Of a stretch of DNA of 48,853 bases, positions 26,683-35,288 are shown in pieces (position 1 is the first letter of the stretch; every line of letters begins with the position of its first letter). The notes under the pieces are model-generated. The model saw only the letters and a program-made list of their open reading frames with translations. It searched no databases and was not told the DNA's origin. Both the position numbers and the translations under genes were made by a program. The stretch comes from an uncultured Eubacterium sp. (GTDB lineage: Bacteria > Bacillota > Clostridia > Lachnospirales > Lachnospiraceae), in the NCBI GenBank assembly GCA_910584875.1, contig CAJUDA010000026.1, positions 1 through 48,853 on the forward strand, read 5' to 3'.

Positions 26683-26717
26683 GACCCGTAAGAAATCACT
26701 TTCTTGCGGGTCTTTTT
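26683..26717 (+). terminator. Intrinsic terminator
   Basis: GACCCGTAAGAAA (26683-26695) pairs with TTTCTTGCGGGTC (26700-26712, one G-T pair) around a 4-base loop, followed by TTTTT. Confidence 0.85.
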
Positions 26718-26763
26718 GAATACATAAAGGATGGATGGCTGCGTTTTGGAAAGGGGGTATTAT

Positions 26764-27180
26764 ATGGTGAAATGGTTTGGCTCTCTGACAGAAGAAGCAA
26801 AACAGATCAGAGAGGAAGTATTTGTGGAGGAACAGGGATTTTTGCAGGAATTTGATGAGACCGATGTGAAGGCGGACCATCTGGTATGGTATGAAGCGGG
26901 TGAGGCGGCTGCCACTTGCCGGTATTATGCCGGAGAAGAGAAGGGGGTCTACTGGCTGGGACGGCTTGCTGTGAGGAAAAGATTCCGGAGCAGGCAGATC
27001 GGTGCGAAACTTCTTTCTGCTGCCGAGGAGCAGATCCGCGCAAAGGGAGGCTCCGCAATCCACCTGTCTTCCCAGGTAAGAGCAAAAGAATTTTATGTAA
27101 AATGTGGATATCATGCCGTGGGGGAGGAATACCGGGATGAGTATTGTCCACATATCGAAATGAAAAAGGAGCTAGTGTGA
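26764..27180 (+). CDS. GNAT-family N-acetyltransferase (ElaA-like)
   Basis: A 138-residue single-domain GNAT. The acetyl-CoA site is LGRLAVRKRFRSRQIGAKLLSAAEEQIRAKGG (R/Q-x-x-G-x-G/A form RSRQIGA). The start IREEVFVEEQGF and the C-terminal VRAKEFYVKCGYHAVGEEYRDEYCPHIEM match the ElaA/YjcF-like group. ATG 26764 follows AAAGGGGG; the longer frame from 26731 lacks a ribosome site. It precedes the ABC pair by 143 bases of inverted-repeat DNA. Substrate unknown. Confidence 0.88.
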   Translation: MVKWFGSLTEEAKQIREEVFVEEQGFLQEFDETDVKADHLVWYEAGEAAATCRYYAGEEKGVYWLGRLAVRKRFRSRQIGAKLLSAAEEQIRAKGGSAIHLSSQVRAKEFYVKCGYHAVGEEYRDEYCPHIEMKKELV

Positions 27181-27191
27181 AAAATAATGCC

Positions 27192-27306
27192 GATGCACTT
27201 ATTTTTCACACCACTATTTGTGCCGAAGCGCCACAAATAGTATTGATGCACAGTGCAAAAACAGCTGCGCTGCTTTTTGCTCGTGCGTCCTCCGCTTGCG
27301 CTTCGG
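27192..27306 (+). repeat. Cluster of inverted repeats between GNAT and ABC genes
   Basis: Three foldable units: ACTATTTGTG/CACAAATAGT (27213-27222 and 27232-27241, perfect 10 bp), GCAAAAACAGC/GCTGCTTTTTGC (27255-27280, one bulge), and a long-range CCGAAGCG (27223-27230)/CGCTTCGG (27299-27306). GATGCAC is also repeated directly at 27193 and 27245. No T tract follows, so it is not an ordinary terminator. Confidence 0.55.
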
Positions 27307-27323
27307 AATGGAGAATAATACAT

Positions 27324-29126
27324 ATGAGTATATTAAAAAAAGCGTATCCATATTACGCGAGAATATATGGGGTTTTGGTAGTCTGTATCCTGTTCGGGCT
27401 GATGCAGAGTGTGGTCCGGCTTGTTGAGCCGCAGATCGTCACGCTGATCGTGGACAATGTGATCAATCCGGCACTGGGGAAGAGCCCGAAACCGAACAGC
27501 AGTATCTTTGCTGCCTTTATCGCTGATATCCCGGCAGGGAATCTGTGGGAGATCATGACGGTACTGGTGGGGATCCTACTGGTTATTTTAGTGATCTATT
27601 TTATTACCTTTTATGCGCGCTGGAATCTGGCACATTATTTTTCAATCAGGTGTGACAATGCCCTGCGTCTGGATATACTGAAAAAGATTAATTCCTTTGG
27701 AGAACCGCTGTTAAAGGAGTACAGCGCCGGGGATCTGATCACCATCGTCAATACGGATGCACAGAATATCCGAAATTTTCATGTGCATACGATCCCCTTT
27801 ATGGCAGAATCTGTTTTCTATATTGTGGTGGCGGCTTATATGCTGTCCCGGATCAATATCGGACTGATGCTGATCCCGTTGATGACACTGGTTCTTTTTA
27901 CACTGATCACCCGGGGGTTTCTCAAGCTGTGTGAGGAGATGTATGGGAAGCTGTGGGGAAAAAATTCTGAACTGAACACCGAGACACAGGAGAGCATCTA
28001 TGGCATCCGCACGATCAAGTCTTATGCCAGGGAGGGGATGCGTGCAAAGCGTTTTAATGAGAGAAGTGAGGATCTGAGGGATTTTTCTACTGCTTTTGGC
28101 ATAAAGCGGTATAAATATTTTCTGGCATTTGACACCGTGGATCAGGTGGTGATGCTGATGAGTATGGCGGTCAGCATCTGGCTCGCCACAAAATTTAAGA
28201 TGACAAGTGGGGAGTACACAGCATTTCTCACCTATCTGCTCTCAATCTGCGGTCATTTTGTGGATATTATCTTCTACGCGTCGGATCTGCAGGGAGAGAA
28301 GGTCAGTGTGGGACGGATTTTCGGTTTATTAGATAAAAAGGACGAGATACGGGAGAGCTATGGTACGAAAGTGGTATCCCGCACGCCGCACATCGTGTTG
28401 GAGCATGTGTCAGCAAAAGCAGATGAAAATGAACTGCTGGATGATATATCCCTTGATATTCCCTATGGAAAGAAGATTGGGATCATGGGGAAGACAGGAA
28501 GCGGAAAATCCGTGCTCCTGCGGGTGCTTCAGGCATTTGAGGAAATCCATGAGGGTTCTGTCACCATTGACGGGGAGGATATCAAGGCATACAACCGGAA
28601 CGAGATCGCCAGAACCTATGGTTACGCCATGCAGAATGTATTTCTGTTTTCCAATACGATCGCAGCGAACATCGCGTATTACAATCCGGATGCCACGGAC
28701 GAAGAGGTGATTGCCTGCGGGGAGACGGCACAGGTCAGTGAATTTGCGGATGCGATGCCGGCTGGGTATCATACCGTGATCGGCGAGAAGGGGTTTGGTC
28801 TGTCCGGCGGACAAAAACAGCGTGTGGCGATCGCCCGGGCGCTCCTCAAAAATGCCCCGGTGACGATACTTGACGATTGTACCAGTGCCCTTGACATCGA
28901 GACCGAGAGTAAGATTTTTAAGAATCTGGACAAACATTTTCAGGGGAAAACCCTGCTTATGGCGACCCACCGCGCCATGGCGTTAAAAAATTTTGATGAG
29001 ATTATCTTTATGGACGCCGGGAAGATCGTGGAGCGGGGAAGCTTTACGGAACTGATGGAATTAAATGGAAGGTATGCCGATATTTACCGGCAGCAGATGG
29101 ATAAGGAGGTGTTCGTCAGTGAGTAG
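27324..29126 (+). CDS. ABC exporter, permease-ATPase fusion, partner 1
   Basis: A 600-residue half-transporter: six membrane helices in about 1-320, then an ATPase with Walker A GKTGSGKS, signature LSGGQKQR, Walker B VTILDDCTS (Asp instead of catalytic Glu) and switch MATHRAM (His kept). The Asp marks it as the weaker catalytic half of a heterodimer. The start ATG 27324 has GGAG about ten bases upstream and begins MSILKKAYPYYARIYG; the longer frame from 27144 runs through the inverted repeats and overlaps the GNAT gene, so it is rejected. It overlaps the next gene by 8 bases. Confidence 0.92.
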   Translation: MSILKKAYPYYARIYGVLVVCILFGLMQSVVRLVEPQIVTLIVDNVINPALGKSPKPNSSIFAAFIADIPAGNLWEIMTVLVGILLVILVIYFITFYARWNLAHYFSIRCDNALRLDILKKINSFGEPLLKEYSAGDLITIVNTDAQNIRNFHVHTIPFMAESVFYIVVAAYMLSRINIGLMLIPLMTLVLFTLITRGFLKLCEEMYGKLWGKNSELNTETQESIYGIRTIKSYAREGMRAKRFNERSEDLRDFSTAFGIKRYKYFLAFDTVDQVVMLMSMAVSIWLATKFKMTSGEYTAFLTYLLSICGHFVDIIFYASDLQGEKVSVGRIFGLLDKKDEIRESYGTKVVSRTPHIVLEHVSAKADENELLDDISLDIPYGKKIGIMGKTGSGKSVLLRVLQAFEEIHEGSVTIDGEDIKAYNRNEIARTYGYAMQNVFLFSNTIAANIAYYNPDATDEEVIACGETAQVSEFADAMPAGYHTVIGEKGFGLSGGQKQRVAIARALLKNAPVTILDDCTSALDIETESKIFKNLDKHFQGKTLLMATHRAMALKNFDEIIFMDAGKIVERGSFTELMELNGRYADIYRQQMDKEVFVSE

Positions 29127-30915
29127 AAATCTATATTATGAGGATGAGCTGCTGGAAGAAAAATTTAATGGTTTTATGCTGAAGCGGCTGGTATCCTATG
29201 CGGGAGAGTATAAATGGGATTATATCAAAGTGATCCTTTTGATGATCGGGTCGAGTTTTCTTTCATTGATCCCGGCAGCTATCAATATGGAGATCATCAA
29301 CAGGGTACTGCCGCAGAATGGTATCGTACCGGGGAATGTGCTGAGCCTGACGGTGTTCTTTCTCAGTATGTGGTTTGCCCTCAGTATCGGCTCGGTATTT
29401 GCCAATTATATTACATCCAAAGCATCGACAACTGTGGGAAATAACATTATCTGTAAACTCAGGGAGGATCTTTTTGAAAAACTGATGGATCTGAGCTTTG
29501 ATTATTATGACAGCAGACCGACGGGTAAGATCCTGATCCGTATTACGAACTATACGGACGAGGTGGCAAATTTCTTTATCAATGACATGACCCGTATCAC
29601 GGAATGTGCATTTATCATGATCATTACCATTGTCTGTATCTGCTTTGTGGAGATCCGCATGGCGGCGATGGCGCTGCTGGTGAGTATACCGCTGGCAGTG
29701 GCGCTGTTTTTTATCGCCCGGGCGCTGCATCGCTGTATGAGGGTGGAGAGAAATAAGCAGAGCAATCGGACCGCCTTTGTGGCGGAGGATATCAACGGAC
29801 TGGAAGTGATCAAAGCGTTTAACCGGGAAGAATTGAATAATGAGATATTCGGGGAACTGTCCCGCCAGTACCACAAGGCTTATATGCACTCTACCAGATA
29901 TCGGGAGATGTTCTTCCCGCTGTCCTGGCTGGGTGTGGAGGTGATCTGTTCTGTGGCGATGTACCTGACGGCGCTGTTTATCATTACCCATAATATCGGC
30001 GCAGAGCTGACACTGGGGGCGCTGGTAGTCGTTACGACATATATGCAGCGTTTCTCCAACTCCCTCTATGTGATCTGTCAGAGACTGCAGTCGATCACCA
30101 ATGTGACCTCCAATGTGGAGCGTATTTTCGAGGTGCTGGATACCGAAAGTGAGATCGTGGAAAAAAAGGATGCAATAGAACTTCACATCTCACAGGGGGC
30201 AGTGGACTTTGAGGATGTGACATTTTCTTATATCGAGGGAGTTCCGGTGCTGGAGCATGTGGACCTGAAAGTAGAGCCGGGACAGATGATCGCACTGGTG
30301 GGGCCTACCGGGGCAGGAAAGACGACGATCGTCAGTCTGATTAGCCGCTTTTATGATATTGATGGAGGGAAGATAAAGATTGATGGCACCGATGTCCGTG
30401 ACGTGACACTGGATTCCCTGCGGGAGAGCGTCGGCGTTATGATGCAGGATACGTTTTTGTTCCGGGGCGAGATCATTGAGAATATCCGGTTCTCCAGACC
30501 GGAGGCGACGGATGAAGAGTGTATCGAGGCGGCGAAAAAGGTCTATGCCCATGATTTCATTATGAAAAAGCCGGACGGGTATCATACGGTGATCTCCAGC
30601 CAGGGCAATGAGCTGTCCGGCGGGGAGAGACAGCTTCTGTCATTTGCCCGGCTGATCCTGAAAAATCCGGATATCATCATTCTGGATGAGGCGACCAGCA
30701 ATATTGATACAGAGACAGAGAAACTGATCCAGAAAATGTTCTCCACGGTGCTGAAGGGGAAGACCAGCTTTGTCATTGCCCACCGTCTGTCGACGATCAA
30801 GAACGCAGACCGGATCCTGTATATTGACGACAAGGGGATCCTGGAGGAAGGCAGCCATGAGGAACTGTTGCAAAAGAAGGGACTGTATTATGCGCTAGTG
30901 AATAAGGAAAGCTGA
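29119..30915 (+). CDS. ABC exporter, permease-ATPase fusion, partner 2
   Basis: A 598-residue partner of the preceding gene. Six helices, then Walker A GPTGAGKTT, signature LSGGERQL, Walker B IIILDEATSN with the catalytic Glu, and switch VIAHRLST, so this half is the competent ATPase. I start it at GTG 29119 because AAGGAGG lies nine bases upstream; the ATG at 29065 has no such site. Substrate unknown; the pair has no adjacent regulator. A terminator follows. Confidence 0.92.
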   Translation: MSRNLYYEDELLEEKFNGFMLKRLVSYAGEYKWDYIKVILLMIGSSFLSLIPAAINMEIINRVLPQNGIVPGNVLSLTVFFLSMWFALSIGSVFANYITSKASTTVGNNIICKLREDLFEKLMDLSFDYYDSRPTGKILIRITNYTDEVANFFINDMTRITECAFIMIITIVCICFVEIRMAAMALLVSIPLAVALFFIARALHRCMRVERNKQSNRTAFVAEDINGLEVIKAFNREELNNEIFGELSRQYHKAYMHSTRYREMFFPLSWLGVEVICSVAMYLTALFIITHNIGAELTLGALVVVTTYMQRFSNSLYVICQRLQSITNVTSNVERIFEVLDTESEIVEKKDAIELHISQGAVDFEDVTFSYIEGVPVLEHVDLKVEPGQMIALVGPTGAGKTTIVSLISRFYDIDGGKIKIDGTDVRDVTLDSLRESVGVMMQDTFLFRGEIIENIRFSRPEATDEECIEAAKKVYAHDFIMKKPDGYHTVISSQGNELSGGERQLLSFARLILKNPDIIILDEATSNIDTETEKLIQKMFSTVLKGKTSFVIAHRLSTIKNADRILYIDDKGILEEGSHEELLQKKGLYYALVNKES

Positions 30916-30950
30916 CTGCTTACCTGTTGGGTTAGCCCGTTGGAAACTGT

Positions 30951-30989
30951 ACAAAATGCCAGGAAAAATCTCCTGGCATTTTGTGTTTT
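30951..30989 (+). terminator. Intrinsic terminator of ABC operon
   Basis: A perfect 14-bp stem ACAAAATGCCAGGA (30951-30964)/TCCTGGCATTTTGT (30971-30984), then GTTTTA. Confidence 0.8.
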
Positions 30990-31042
30990 ACAAGGGGCGA
31001 AAATCGTTCACATTTTGCATGACAATTCTCACATAATGACTG

Positions 31043-31071
31043 TTGTAATTTTTGATTTATTTTGTTATAAT
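31043..31071 (+). promoter_or_regulatory. Sigma-A promoter of the hydrolase gene
   Basis: TTGTAA (31043-31048), 17 bases, perfect TATAAT (31066-31071). It would give a 5' leader of about 195 bases. Confidence 0.6.
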
Positions 31072-31272
31072 AATAAAAATAGAAAAAATAAGAACAGATA
31101 TATGTTTATTCGTACAAAAACATATTTGACTTATTTTGCTAAATTACGGAATACACTGCGATGTGTTGACGAAATAAAAAAAGGTATTATGGAGCAGGCG
31201 GAAAAGGAGGGATCATGGGATAGTCTGCAAAAATTTATATCCAATAACATAGTAAAAAGGAGGAAAACAACA

Positions 31273-32293
31273 ATGTTTAAAAAAGCAGGCAAAAGATTTT
31301 TATCAACAGTAGCACTTGTAACGGTTTTTTCGGTAATATCGACCGTAACTGCCGGCTCTACAGCAGGTGCCGCCAATACCAGAAAGGTTAAAAAAGTTTC
31401 CATAAAGATTGGGAAAAAATAAGAAAACAAAAAAAACATGGGTAAAAATAAAAGTTACAGACAAGAAGGACGCTTCCAAACCAGGCAGTCAGAATCCGCC
31501 ATCAAATTCAAATCCACCTGGAACTACGAATCCGACGGAAACGACTTATTCAGTAAAAATAGACGACGCCTATATGCCGGATGGAGAAAGCACGGTCTAT
31601 GGAAAAATATATATGCCGGACAAGGATGGAAAATATCCGGCGATCATTATGTGCCATGGATATAATGGACATCATTCCGATTTTGTGAATGAATGTGAAT
31701 ATTTTGCGCAAAATGGTTTCGTTGCCTGTACCATAGATTTCTGTGGAGGTTCTGGCAGATCCTGGAGCAGTGGTAAGACTACGGATATGACGATTTTTAC
31801 GGAAAAATCGAATCTGCTTGCCACATTTAATTATGTGAAAAAGCTGAATAATGTGGATAGCAGCCGGATTTTCTTATTTGGCGGCAGTCAGGGCGGGCTT
31901 GTAACTGCTCTTGCCACAGAAGAAGTAGCAAAAGAAGTGAAAGGAATGGCACTGTATTTTCCAGCCTTTAACATTCCAGATAACTGGCGGAACAATTTTC
32001 CGAATGGAATACCGGAAACGTATGATTTCTGGGGATTGACCCTGGGGAGGAATTTCTTTGCCTCCATGAAGGATTTCGATCCTTTTGAGCATATCGGTTC
32101 TTTTTCAAAAAATGTTCTGGTTCTGTATGGAGCCCAGGATGCGATCGTGCCCCGGACATATATAGACCGGGCAATAGCTGCTTACCAGCATGCTGACCTG
32201 ATTGTATATCCAAATGACGGGCATGGTTTTACCCCGGATACCGCAGTGAAAGCAAGAGAAGAAGTTCTCAGGTATATGAAGAACCAGAAATAA
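31273..32293 (+). pseudogene. secreted alpha/beta hydrolase, frameshifted after the signal peptide
   Basis: The start has a strong AGGAGG site and signal peptide (MFKKAGKRFLSTVALVTVFS...AGAANT), but this frame stops at 31422. The hydrolase body continues in the +1 frame from 31409 (first ATG-like codon a TTG). Deleting one A from the run of six at 31414-31419 joins the frames (...SIKIGKNKKTKKTWVKIK...). The repaired protein would be 339 residues: signal, Pro/Ser/Thr-rich linker, then alpha/beta hydrolase with HGYNGHHSDF, nucleophile Ser in FGGSQGG, GAQDAIVP and DGHGF for the Asp and His. The body matches acyl esterase/peptidase-like hydrolases. It may be a pseudogene, a phase-variable gene or a base-call error. 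Confidence 0.75.
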
Positions 32294-32304
32294 TGTATAA
32301 CAGC

Positions 32305-32350
32305 AATAAAAAGCCCCTGTCTGGGACACTCTCAGACAGGGGCTTTTATT
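32305..32350. terminator. Bidirectional intrinsic terminator
   Basis: A long stem (AAAAGCCCCTGTCTG paired with CAGACAGGGGCTTTT) with A and T tracts on both sides. It serves the hydrolase and the converging AraC gene, whose original stop (32346-32348) lies in its right arm. Confidence 0.88.
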
Positions 32351-33283
32351 TTCGTCTCCAGTCGGAGGGAGACATACCTTTATATTTCTTAAACATTTTT
32401 GTAAATGTGAGCGGATCGTCATAACCGACATCAGAGGCAATAGCGCTGATTTTTCATGGGTATTTTTCAAGAGATCAGCGGCGCGGTCCATGCGCAGTGT
32501 CATCAGATATTCCTGTGGGGAGATTTCCAGGGTACTTTTGAAAATACCAGACAGGTAACTGCGGTCGATGCCGATGTGGGCAGCGACTTCACTGATCTTA
32601 ATATTTTCTTTTATGTGTTCATTCATGTAATCAATGGCCTGCTGCAGATAGATGCGGTATGGATAGTCATTTTGTTCCTCGGTGCTGAGAGTTTTATGAT
32701 GGATCTCGATGAGTGTGGCGAGGATCTGCAGAAGAGCAGCCTGGCGCTTTAGTTCATTATGATAAGTCAGGCTCCTTGCCAGTATCATCTGCTGGATACA
32801 GGTCAGGATAAAAGAGGCGTCATAAAAGTGTCCGGTCAGGTGTTCTGGGTCAATACCTGCCTGTTTCAGATAGGTGGCTGCTTTTACTCCCTGAAAGCCG
32901 ACCCAGAGATAATCCCAGGGGTGTTCGGAATCTGCCTGATAGAATACCTCTGTGCCAGGGAAGATGACAAAGAAATCCCCGCTGGTGAGATCGTATGTCC
33001 TGTCTCCTGCCACAAAACGTCCTTTTCCGCCACAGATAAAGTGAATGATATAAAGCTCTCTTTGTCCGGGACCAAAGAAATGGCCGGGCAGGCAGTTCTG
33101 AATTCCGCAGGTGGACAGGAAAATATCTACTGCATTATTTTGCAAATGATCCAGACACTGGAATCCTATGACATTGATGAAATTTTCTTCCGGTTTGGTT
33201 TTCCTGGGGAATGCTGTCTCTGGTGGGATTTTTCCGGGAGATTTCTTTTTCTGGGATGGGAGTTCCTAATTGTTATGCGGCAT
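32346..33283 (-). pseudogene. AraC-family regulator, inactivated by a stop codon and a frameshift
   Basis: The natural start is ATG 33283 with GAGGAGG seven bases upstream (MPHNN), but codon 6 is TAG (33268-33266). The same frame then runs on as ELPSQKKKSPGK...NVIGFQCLDHLQNN and the cupin-like ligand domain (FVAGDRTYDLTSGDFFVIFPGTE). Near the C-terminus the HTH breaks off at NTHEK; a run of five A at about 32450-32454 needs one more base to give ISAIASDVGYDDPLTFTKMFKKYKGMSPSDWRRK and the stop at 32346. The first HTH helix pair (KISEVAAHIGIDRSYLSGIFKSTLEISPQEYL) is intact. A shorter product could start at TTG 33145. Confidence 0.82.
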
Positions 33284-33499
33284 GACCGTTCCTCCTCTGA
33301 AATTAGATCTTGAATTATAAATTATTATATCAGAACAACCGTTATCTGAATAGTGTTTCTTTTCATCAGTTCACATAATGCATGATATGATACACATCAA
33401 TCTATATGAATAAGAATCATACAAGGGTATGATAAAGATAACGATTGTTGTTATAAGTCCGGCGTCGCCGGGCGGATTAAAAATACGCAGGGAGGTATT

Positions 33500-33839
33500 A
33501 TGATGAAGAAAAGATTGCTATCAGTGATAACGGCACTTGCCATGATGGTGACATTGTGCAGTGGGGAGTTATTCGAGAGTTCTCTCATTGGTTACATTTA
33601 AAAGTAGTAAGAAAGCAGTTGCATCTGTTAGTGCGAAAGGTGTTGTAACGGCAAAGAAGGCAGGAAAAGTAAAGATTACAATTCCGATTAAGTCGCTGAC
33701 GAAAGGGACGACGGATAAGATTACCTACAAAGTAATTTCTGGTAAAAAATATATTAAGGCAGATGCATATGGACAGATTACAGTTAAGAAGTTTAAGAAC
33801 AAACAGCAGGCCGTTGTACTAGTATGCCCTTCTTTTTAA
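33500..33839 (+). pseudogene. Fragment of a secreted Big-domain protein
   Basis: A GGAGG site and signal peptide (MMKKRLLSVITALAMMVTLCSG) run into a stop at 33599-33601. A Big_2-like segment (KSSKKAVASVSAKGVVTAKKAGKVKI) continues in the +1 frame from about 33600 to 33839, ending inside the 3' end of the converging trkH. The usual first half of the Big domain is missing, so this is an internal deletion plus frame change, with the 3' end also lost. Confidence 0.7.
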
Positions 33840-35288
33840 TCTTTGTGACACAACATCTTTCCAGAGTGCCGGGTGGAAGAGGATAAGAAGAGGGAATAAT
33901 TCGAGCCTTCCGGCGAGCATATCAAACATCAGCACCCATTTGGAAAATCCAGTCAGGATGCCGAAGTTGCAGGCAGGACCTACCTCGGACAGCCCGGGGC
34001 CGATATTATTTAGTGTGGCGAGTACAGCGGAAAAGCTGGTAGTGAAATCCCTTCCCTCGATGGAAACAAGGAATACCGATGTGACCAGTATGAGGATAAA
34101 GGTAATGAAATAGACATTGATAGAGCGGACGACATCATGTTCTACCGGTTTTCCCTCAAAGTTGATTTTTTTGATGCTTTTCGGGTGAATGTAGGACTGC
34201 AGTTCTTTGATCACCGTCTTGATCATAATGACAAGACGGGAGACTTTGATGCCGCCGCCAGTGCTTCCGGCGCAGGCCCCGCAGAACATCAGCAGCAGGA
34301 GGGTTGTTTTACAGACGGATGACCAGGTGTCAAAGTCAACAGTAGAGAAGCCGGTTGTTGTCATGATGGAAGAGACCTGAAAGGCAGAGTCTGTCAACGC
34401 TTTGAAAGCGTTTGCGGATGTTCCCAGCAGGCTGATAAAGATAACAGCGGTGGCAGTGAGGGCGATGATCAGATAGTAGCGTACCTCTTCTACCAAAAAT
34501 GCCTTTTTAAATTTGCGGTAAATAATATAATAGTAGGCGTTGAAATTTACACCAAAAAGAAACATAAAGATGGTGACGACCCATTGAAGATAGGAGGAGT
34601 AGCTGGCAATACTGTCATTTTTAATTCCGAACCCGCCTGTCCCGGCAGTGCCGAAACTGATGGTGACAGCATCGAAAAGAGGCATGCTGCCACATACGAG
34701 AAATAAAATTTCCAGCAGCGTCATGCCAAGATAGATCAGATACAGGATCCGTGCAGTGGATTTGATTTTCGGAACCAGCTTGCCTACAGATGGTCCGGGG
34801 CTTTCGGCACGCATCAGATTGATATTGGAACCGCCGCTCATGGGGATGACGGCGAGGATAAATACAAGAACCCCCATACCGCCGATCCAGTGGGTGAAGC
34901 TGCGCCAGAAGGTGGAGCATCGGCTTAGTGCTTCCACGTCGCTGAGTACACTTGCCCCGGTAGTGGTGAAACCAGAAACCGTCTCAAATAAGGCATCGGT
35001 CAAGGAAGGGATCTCACCTGTCATAATAAAAGGCAGACAGCCTGTGAGGCTGATCAGAAGCCAGCTCAGAGAGGTGGCGACGCAGCCTTCTTTGAGATAG
35101 AATACATGATTTTTTGGTTTGTGTATGGTCATAAGTATACCAAGGATACCACAGAGAGCTGCTACCAGCAGATACTGCCATCCTTCTGGTTCACGGTAAA
35201 TGACAGCGATCAGACAGGGGAGCAGCAGTAACAGGGATTCTGTTTTTAACAGGGTTCCCAGTATATATCGTATGATTGAACCATTCAT
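33819..35288 (-). CDS. trkH: TrkH-family potassium uptake membrane protein
   Basis: A 489-residue integral membrane protein with the four-fold MPM architecture of TrkH/KtrB channels; the P-loop segments end in conserved Gly (ETVSGFTTTGASVL, GTAGTGGFG, TTTGFSTVDF, NNIGPGLSEVG). It passes K+ (with Na+ or H+) under control of the cytoplasmic TrkA gating ring. ATG 35288 overlaps the trkA stop by 4 bases (ATGA); GGAGG lies 13 bases upstream in trkA. The fragment gene at 33500-33839 converges into its 3' end. Confidence 0.93.
   Translation of the reverse strand: MNGSIIRYILGTLLKTESLLLLLPCLIAVIYREPEGWQYLLVAALCGILGILMTIHKPKNHVFYLKEGCVATSLSWLLISLTGCLPFIMTGEIPSLTDALFETVSGFTTTGASVLSDVEALSRCSTFWRSFTHWIGGMGVLVFILAVIPMSGGSNINLMRAESPGPSVGKLVPKIKSTARILYLIYLGMTLLEILFLVCGSMPLFDAVTISFGTAGTGGFGIKNDSIASYSSYLQWVVTIFMFLFGVNFNAYYYIIYRKFKKAFLVEEVRYYLIIALTATAVIFISLLGTSANAFKALTDSAFQVSSIMTTTGFSTVDFDTWSSVCKTTLLLLMFCGACAGSTGGGIKVSRLVIMIKTVIKELQSYIHPKSIKKINFEGKPVEHDVVRSINVYFITFILILVTSVFLVSIEGRDFTTSFSAVLATLNNIGPGLSEVGPACNFGILTGFSKWVLMFDMLAGRLELFPLLILFHPALWKDVVSQRLKRRAY

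Larger units (their letters stand above)
26387..26763 (+). other. Intergenic region with orphan promoter, mini-ORF and terminator
   Basis: 377 bases without a normal gene. It holds a good promoter (26438-26466), a ribosome site with a six-codon reading frame (26529-26549), the palindrome GATACCGGTATC near 26668 and a strong terminator (26683-26717). The layout promoter - short frame - terminator suggests a small transcript of about 240 bases. Confidence 0.5.
30916..31272 (+). other. Intergenic region with terminator and AT-rich leader
   Basis: 357 bases without a supported gene. The left part holds the ABC operon terminator; the right part is an AT-rich leader of about 200 bases starting at a good promoter (31043-31071). 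A second possible promoter, TTGACG (31166-31171) with TATGGA 16-17 bases on, lies closer to the hydrolase start. Confidence 0.6.

Noticed and set aside
27144..27323. A 60-residue N-terminal extension of the ABC protein
   Set aside because: It overlaps the GNAT gene and reads through inverted repeats; ATG 27324 has a ribosome site and a normal family start.
31409..32293. The hydrolase as a separate intact gene starting at TTG 31409
   Set aside because: No ribosome site precedes that TTG, and the first residues only make sense as a continuation of the signal-peptide frame.
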